From Lepiota brunneoincarnata (taxonomy: Eukaryota; Basidiomycota; Agaricomycetes; Agaricales; Agaricaceae): a DNA stretch of 64,000 nt. Numbering within the stretch: position 1 is the stretch's first letter; each line of letters opens with the position of its first letter. The translations under genes were made by a program, and so were the position numbers. Below the pieces are notes generated by a model, which saw only the letters and a program-made list of their open reading frames with translations, had not been told where the DNA came from and made no database searches. Shown piece after piece: positions 60,822 through 64,000 of the stretch. The stretch covers positions 1,736,001 through 1,800,000 of the forward strand of contig JAEBUN010000005.1 of NCBI GenBank assembly GCA_023014365.1, read 5' to 3'.

Positions 60822-62271
60822 CTAGAACCACATCGAGACAGAAAAGCTCGTGGATTCACTTCGCATCCCGTGCCACCACCCAGGCGGAAAAAATAATAAG
60901 TCGCCTGGTGCCAAGGTTATCTGCATAGCTTCCGGCGCAACCTTTGCAACAAGCCGGGAAAAATCTGGCGTATCTTTCATCATGAAGACGTCGAGGCGAG
61001 AGGTATTGAGGGCGCTTGTGTTTCTGCAGGGCTGAGTTTCATCTGATCGTCCTGGAGAATATGCTTCCATGTGCGGGGTTGTTTCTGGTGGAGCCAACCA
61101 GACTGTCTTGTACCCGACAATCTGAACTAGGAAAGTTCAGCAATGCTATCTCTATGCGGAATTGAATGATTCACCATATAAATTGTAAAATGGGTCCTAT
61201 AGCAACTGTCTCAGTCGGATAGTTTGAAAATTTACAAGTAACTTACAAAATGTGCGGGTGAAGTTGCAGCTTGAGGTCCCAGCCACATATTCAAAATGAC
61301 CCCTTCATCGCCCGTCGGTGGTTTGTATGCAGGGAAATTAGACGGTGTTAAAGCACAATAAGCATAGTCCGGTATCATAATATCCTGCCGAAGAGAAGGG
61401 AATTGCAGAGCCAAGTTGTACTGTGCAAGATACAAAGGTCCTGCATCCGCGCTTGACTCGAAAAACCCTTCTCGAATAGTCTCAAGAAACTGCTCCCACC
61501 CCATCAGAACCTGACTCCAACTTTCGTCACGATAATCATTACCGACTTCAACCGGAACGATTCGTGCTGGTCCCGAAGCCGACAGGAGATAATCAATGGA
61601 ATTCCATGAATTCTCGTTTAGTGCTGGCCAGTCACTCGCATAGCCCTTGATCACGAACGGGTTTGAGGAAAAATATTTTTGGAAAGAAAGAAAGGATACG
61701 CTGGGTTCGATGGTGGGAACCTCGCGATGGGCGGTTGAAAGCGGCGCAGGAGAAGGGTGACGGCCCCTGTTGAGAACTTTTTGTGAAGGGGTTAAAGGCG
61801 GAAGATACTTTTGCTGAATCTTTCTGACAAGTGACATAATCAGGTTGAGGCGACTTTCGTCACCGCCGCCCGCAATGAGGATCGCTCTGTCCAGGAGTGC
61901 TACTGAATGACCTGCGGTAGAGGCATCGAGGGTGATTAGCGCCTGTAGAACGCATGAATCCGTGTAAAGAGTTCTCCACGCCGTGAGCGCCGTTGGAGAG
62001 GCCAAAAGCATCTTCTTATTGGCCAGGTCCGATAGCGCTTGCAACTCGTGGGCGATGTTGACATTGACATGAGATCCAGCAGACAACGTGTTGTCTGCGA
62101 GTTTCATAAACTGACTATAGCTGCCCTCGGAGGCCTGTATCAAGTCTATCAAGACCAAGAGGTTGAGTTGCATGGAATGTCAGGTTAGAGTCCTCGAGGT
62201 TCACCGTCTGGGAGAGAGAACGCAAGTATCTGCTGCAAAAAAGCGATAACCAGTTCGTCAACGCCATCCAT
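60822..62271 (-). CDS. JmjC-domain (KDM8/JMJD5-like) Fe(II)-dependent oxygenase
   Basis: Four exons (62271-62205, 62145-61247, 61196-61175, 61126-60822) give 430 residues. The C-terminal cupin is a JmjC domain: IVPVEVGNDYRDESWSQVLM, PLYLAQYNLALQFP, the metal-binding HFD (SPAHFDPFYNLY) and the second histidine in PPGWWHGMRSE. A 22-base exon carries most of the HFD region, so it is easily missed. The N-terminal half is helical and resembles the KDM8 N-domain. These enzymes use 2-oxoglutarate and oxygen, and relatives act as arginyl hydroxylases or proteases on histones and other proteins. The substrate here cannot be deduced. The second exon acceptor is GATAG at 62147-62146; the later CAG breaks phase. 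Confidence 0.9.
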
Positions 62272-62625
62272 GGCATACAAGTTGTTGTAAGGGATCCCGA
62301 AAAGATGTGTAAGGGAAGACTGGCTCTTTGGACTTGCCTCTTTTCAGAAACAAGTACCCAATTAGGCCAATCAAAATTCGCGCTAAACTTGGAAGACGTT
62401 GTGACCGTCACACACTGCAGTCACACGTTCAAGAGGATAGATTTAAAGGCGAAGGTCCCGTAGCCCAAGCTGATCCCCCCGTAAATAAGCCCAAACATCT
62501 CGAGTCTGTGACCATCAGTTCCCGGATCGGCACCGGACCGGACCCTCCCGATCGGTATGAGCTCTAGGTGAACAGCGATATCCAGTTCATCTGCTGGCCG
62601 AGTGCTAAGGATTCCGTTGAAACAG
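62272..62625. other. divergent region (JmjC / MOT1) containing MOT1 first exon
   Basis: The spacer holds the promoters of both genes. The MOT1 first coding exon should lie here, ending at a GTATGA donor near 62554, but no in-frame ATG was identified. Confidence 0.4.
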
Positions 62626-64000
62626 GTTGGACAGGCTCCTCCTTCTACTAGACACCGGTTCTTCCGCCTCAGTGAGGACAACTGCTGCCAAACAGCTCGC
62701 ACAGCTTGCCGTGAAAAGTGTCACCAGCGATATAACTCTCGTTGAGGATGATGTCAAGTCGAACCGCCAGCAAGCATCACGAGTGGATCGTTCCACTTGG
62801 GAGGAGCTCATGTCAGTCGTGGCTAGAGTATGTTTTCGCTCTTAAATATGGATGTGTTCTGTCTTGACTTTTTTTTTTCTCTCTTCAAGATACTCCCTTA
62901 CCTCCATTCAAGATCCTTCGAAACACGTACTGCGGCTTCGGTCGCAATTTCACAAATATGTTCTCTTGCACCCCTGTGGACGCCCTCAGGAAACCCGGAT
63001 AATATGGACGAAGAAAGGCTCTCCACTTCCCTCCAAATTCCCGACTTCCCCTCTTTCTCGGTAAAAAATCTAATTTCGCAAGGCAATCTACTCTTAGCTT
63101 CATCGGGGAAGGAATTCACCAAGCCAACCGGCATCCTTGCTACAGTTGCCGAAGTCAAAAAGGCCCGAAAAGAAGCTATGGGTCGTCTCGGACTCGACTT
63201 TCTGGATGATGTCGCCGACGATATCGAACTTGAAAAGGAGCTAGCTGCCGAAATGGAGACGGAGAGCAGCGAAATGCCCGACAAAGATAACGCCACCCGC
63301 GGCAATTCCCCGATGGAAGTCTGCTCTGAGGTTGGTGGTATCAAAAAGGCCAGCTCTCCGCCAACCCGCCCCCTCACCCCTGTTGCCCCTTCTCCTACTG
63401 CACCTGTTCCCGATGTTGATCTCAGTGTCCTCTCTGCGCGAGAGCGTAATCGCCTCAAACGAAAGCGTAAACAAGGCAATGGTGCTTTTGTTGCCGCCCC
63501 TCCTCCACAAGCAACTGGAGCAAAATTTAACACGGCACCCAGCGGCTCTTCAAATAAGTATGTTCCTTCTCGTCTTACGCTAGACCCGAATTCAACACTG
63601 TGACAAGGGTGCGACTTATAGCGACTGACGAGAAAACGTCTTCTGGTACTCGCGTTAACTAGCCCAGCTCCTAACGGAGTGGGTGACTCGGAGAAGGTTA
63701 TTATAGACCCAACCAAAGGCGGCGCGGTATCTCCCAAGGATTCAAAACAGTCGAGAGCATTAGAGGTAGAGCCCGGTTGTTGGATCTGGGATGGGATGGT
63801 AAAGATCCTCGAAGTCGACCTCTTTAGCGCTGCTTGGGAGGTGCGCCATGGTGCTGCTATGGCCCTTCGGGAGCTCCTGAAAGTACAGGGGAAATACGGC
63901 GGAATGCGAGGTACGCAAATCCTCAAGGAAGCGAATCATTCTTGACGCAGTCTTTCAAGACGACATTTCCACCAGAGAGAATGAACTTGCACATGAGAAA
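62626..64000 (+). CDS. MOT1: MOT1/BTAF1, TBP-removing ATPase (5' part, cut by window edge)
   Basis: Only the N-terminal part lies in the window. From 62626 the frame gives LDRLLLLLDTGSSASVRTTA, the first HEAT repeat of MOT1, then spliced exons 62626-62827 and 62890 onwards (ILPYLHSRSFETRTAAS). A basic, acidic-patched linker with SARERNRLKRKRKQGNGAF follows. The next repeat is GCWIWDGMVKILEVDLFSAA and EVRHGAAMALRELLKVQGKY; then a GTACGC intron leads to TRENELAHEK at the right edge. MOT1 is a SWI2/SNF2 ATPase that strips TBP from DNA; the ATPase lies beyond the window. The first coding exon and the junction near 63600-63665 are unresolved. The latter may involve an extra base or a longer intron. 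Confidence 0.9.

Noticed and set aside
62147..62205. Phase clash at the first intron of the JmjC gene
   Set aside because: Using the acceptor GATAG rather than the later CAG restores the phase, so it is not another extra-base site.
62898..63926. 342-codon minus-strand frame
   Set aside because: It is antisense to the MOT1 exons, whose plus-strand translation matches a known family. The minus frame has no domain and reflects codon bias.

Overview
The window is nuclear DNA from a filamentous fungus, most likely an Agaricomycete (mushroom-forming basidiomycete). The signs are dense single-copy eukaryotic genes, almost all split by 45-100 nt introns (GTRNGY donors, CTRAY-like branch sites), closely packed genes on both strands, and products that are fungal: SOG2, PalI/SUR7, a HAL4/HRK1-type kinase, FUN14, MCH1 and a fungal voltage-gated proton channel. 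I saw no bacterial operon, rRNA, tRNA, CRISPR array or intact transposon. Gene models come from joining reading frames across GT-AG (occasionally GC-AG) introns so that codon phase and conserved family sequence both agree.

Layout. 1-4062 is gene-poor. 4063-6952(+) is a HAL-type Ser/Thr kinase. 7720-9613(-) is the ER lectin YOS9/OS-9, ending in RDEL. 10606-11230(+) is a four-AT-hook protein. 11748-16633 is a metabolic cluster: kynurenine 3-monooxygenase(-), kynureninase(+) and a kynurenine-formamidase-like hydrolase(-), three steps of de novo NAD synthesis from tryptophan. 16766-17161(+) is PMP3, a 57-residue protein in five exons. 17297-20351(-) is eIF2B-epsilon, 20745-21776(-) an Ala/Glu/Lys-rich protein, 22777-23847(+) a PalI/SUR7 protein, 24074-26517(-) NOP2 and 26615-27273(-) FUN14.

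27665-34537 is an unusual block: three related four-helix (MARVEL-like) membrane proteins with different Ser/Pro-rich tails, all on the minus strand, with a voltage-gated proton channel gene (30027-30831,+) between the first and second. Then come a HEAT-repeat PP4R1-like phosphatase subunit (35198-39273,-), aspartate aminotransferase (40087-41800,-), a small AN1 zinc-finger protein (42855-43145,-), the plasma-membrane t-SNARE SSO1 (44154-45524,-), argininosuccinate lyase (45841-47685,-), an MCH1-like MFS transporter (47900-49674,+), a FAR-17a/AIG1 protein (50089-50990,+), PIG-H/GPI15 (51113-51860,+), PDCD5 (52198-52709,+), PAN2 (52864-57093,-), SOG2 (57370-60501,-), a KDM8-like JmjC protein (60822-62271,-) and the 5' part of MOT1 (62626-right edge,+).

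A cross-cutting observation is that several otherwise conserved genes (eIF2B-epsilon, PalI twice, the proton channel, FAR-17a, and probably the PP4R1-like gene, one tetraspan gene and the Ala/Glu-rich gene) carry exactly one extra base in a short G or C run. One of these genes is essential in yeast, so a systematic consensus error is the simplest explanation; real frameshifts or editing are the alternatives. The other main points of interest are the NAD-synthesis cluster, the tetraspan array enclosing the proton channel, and several unusual introns.
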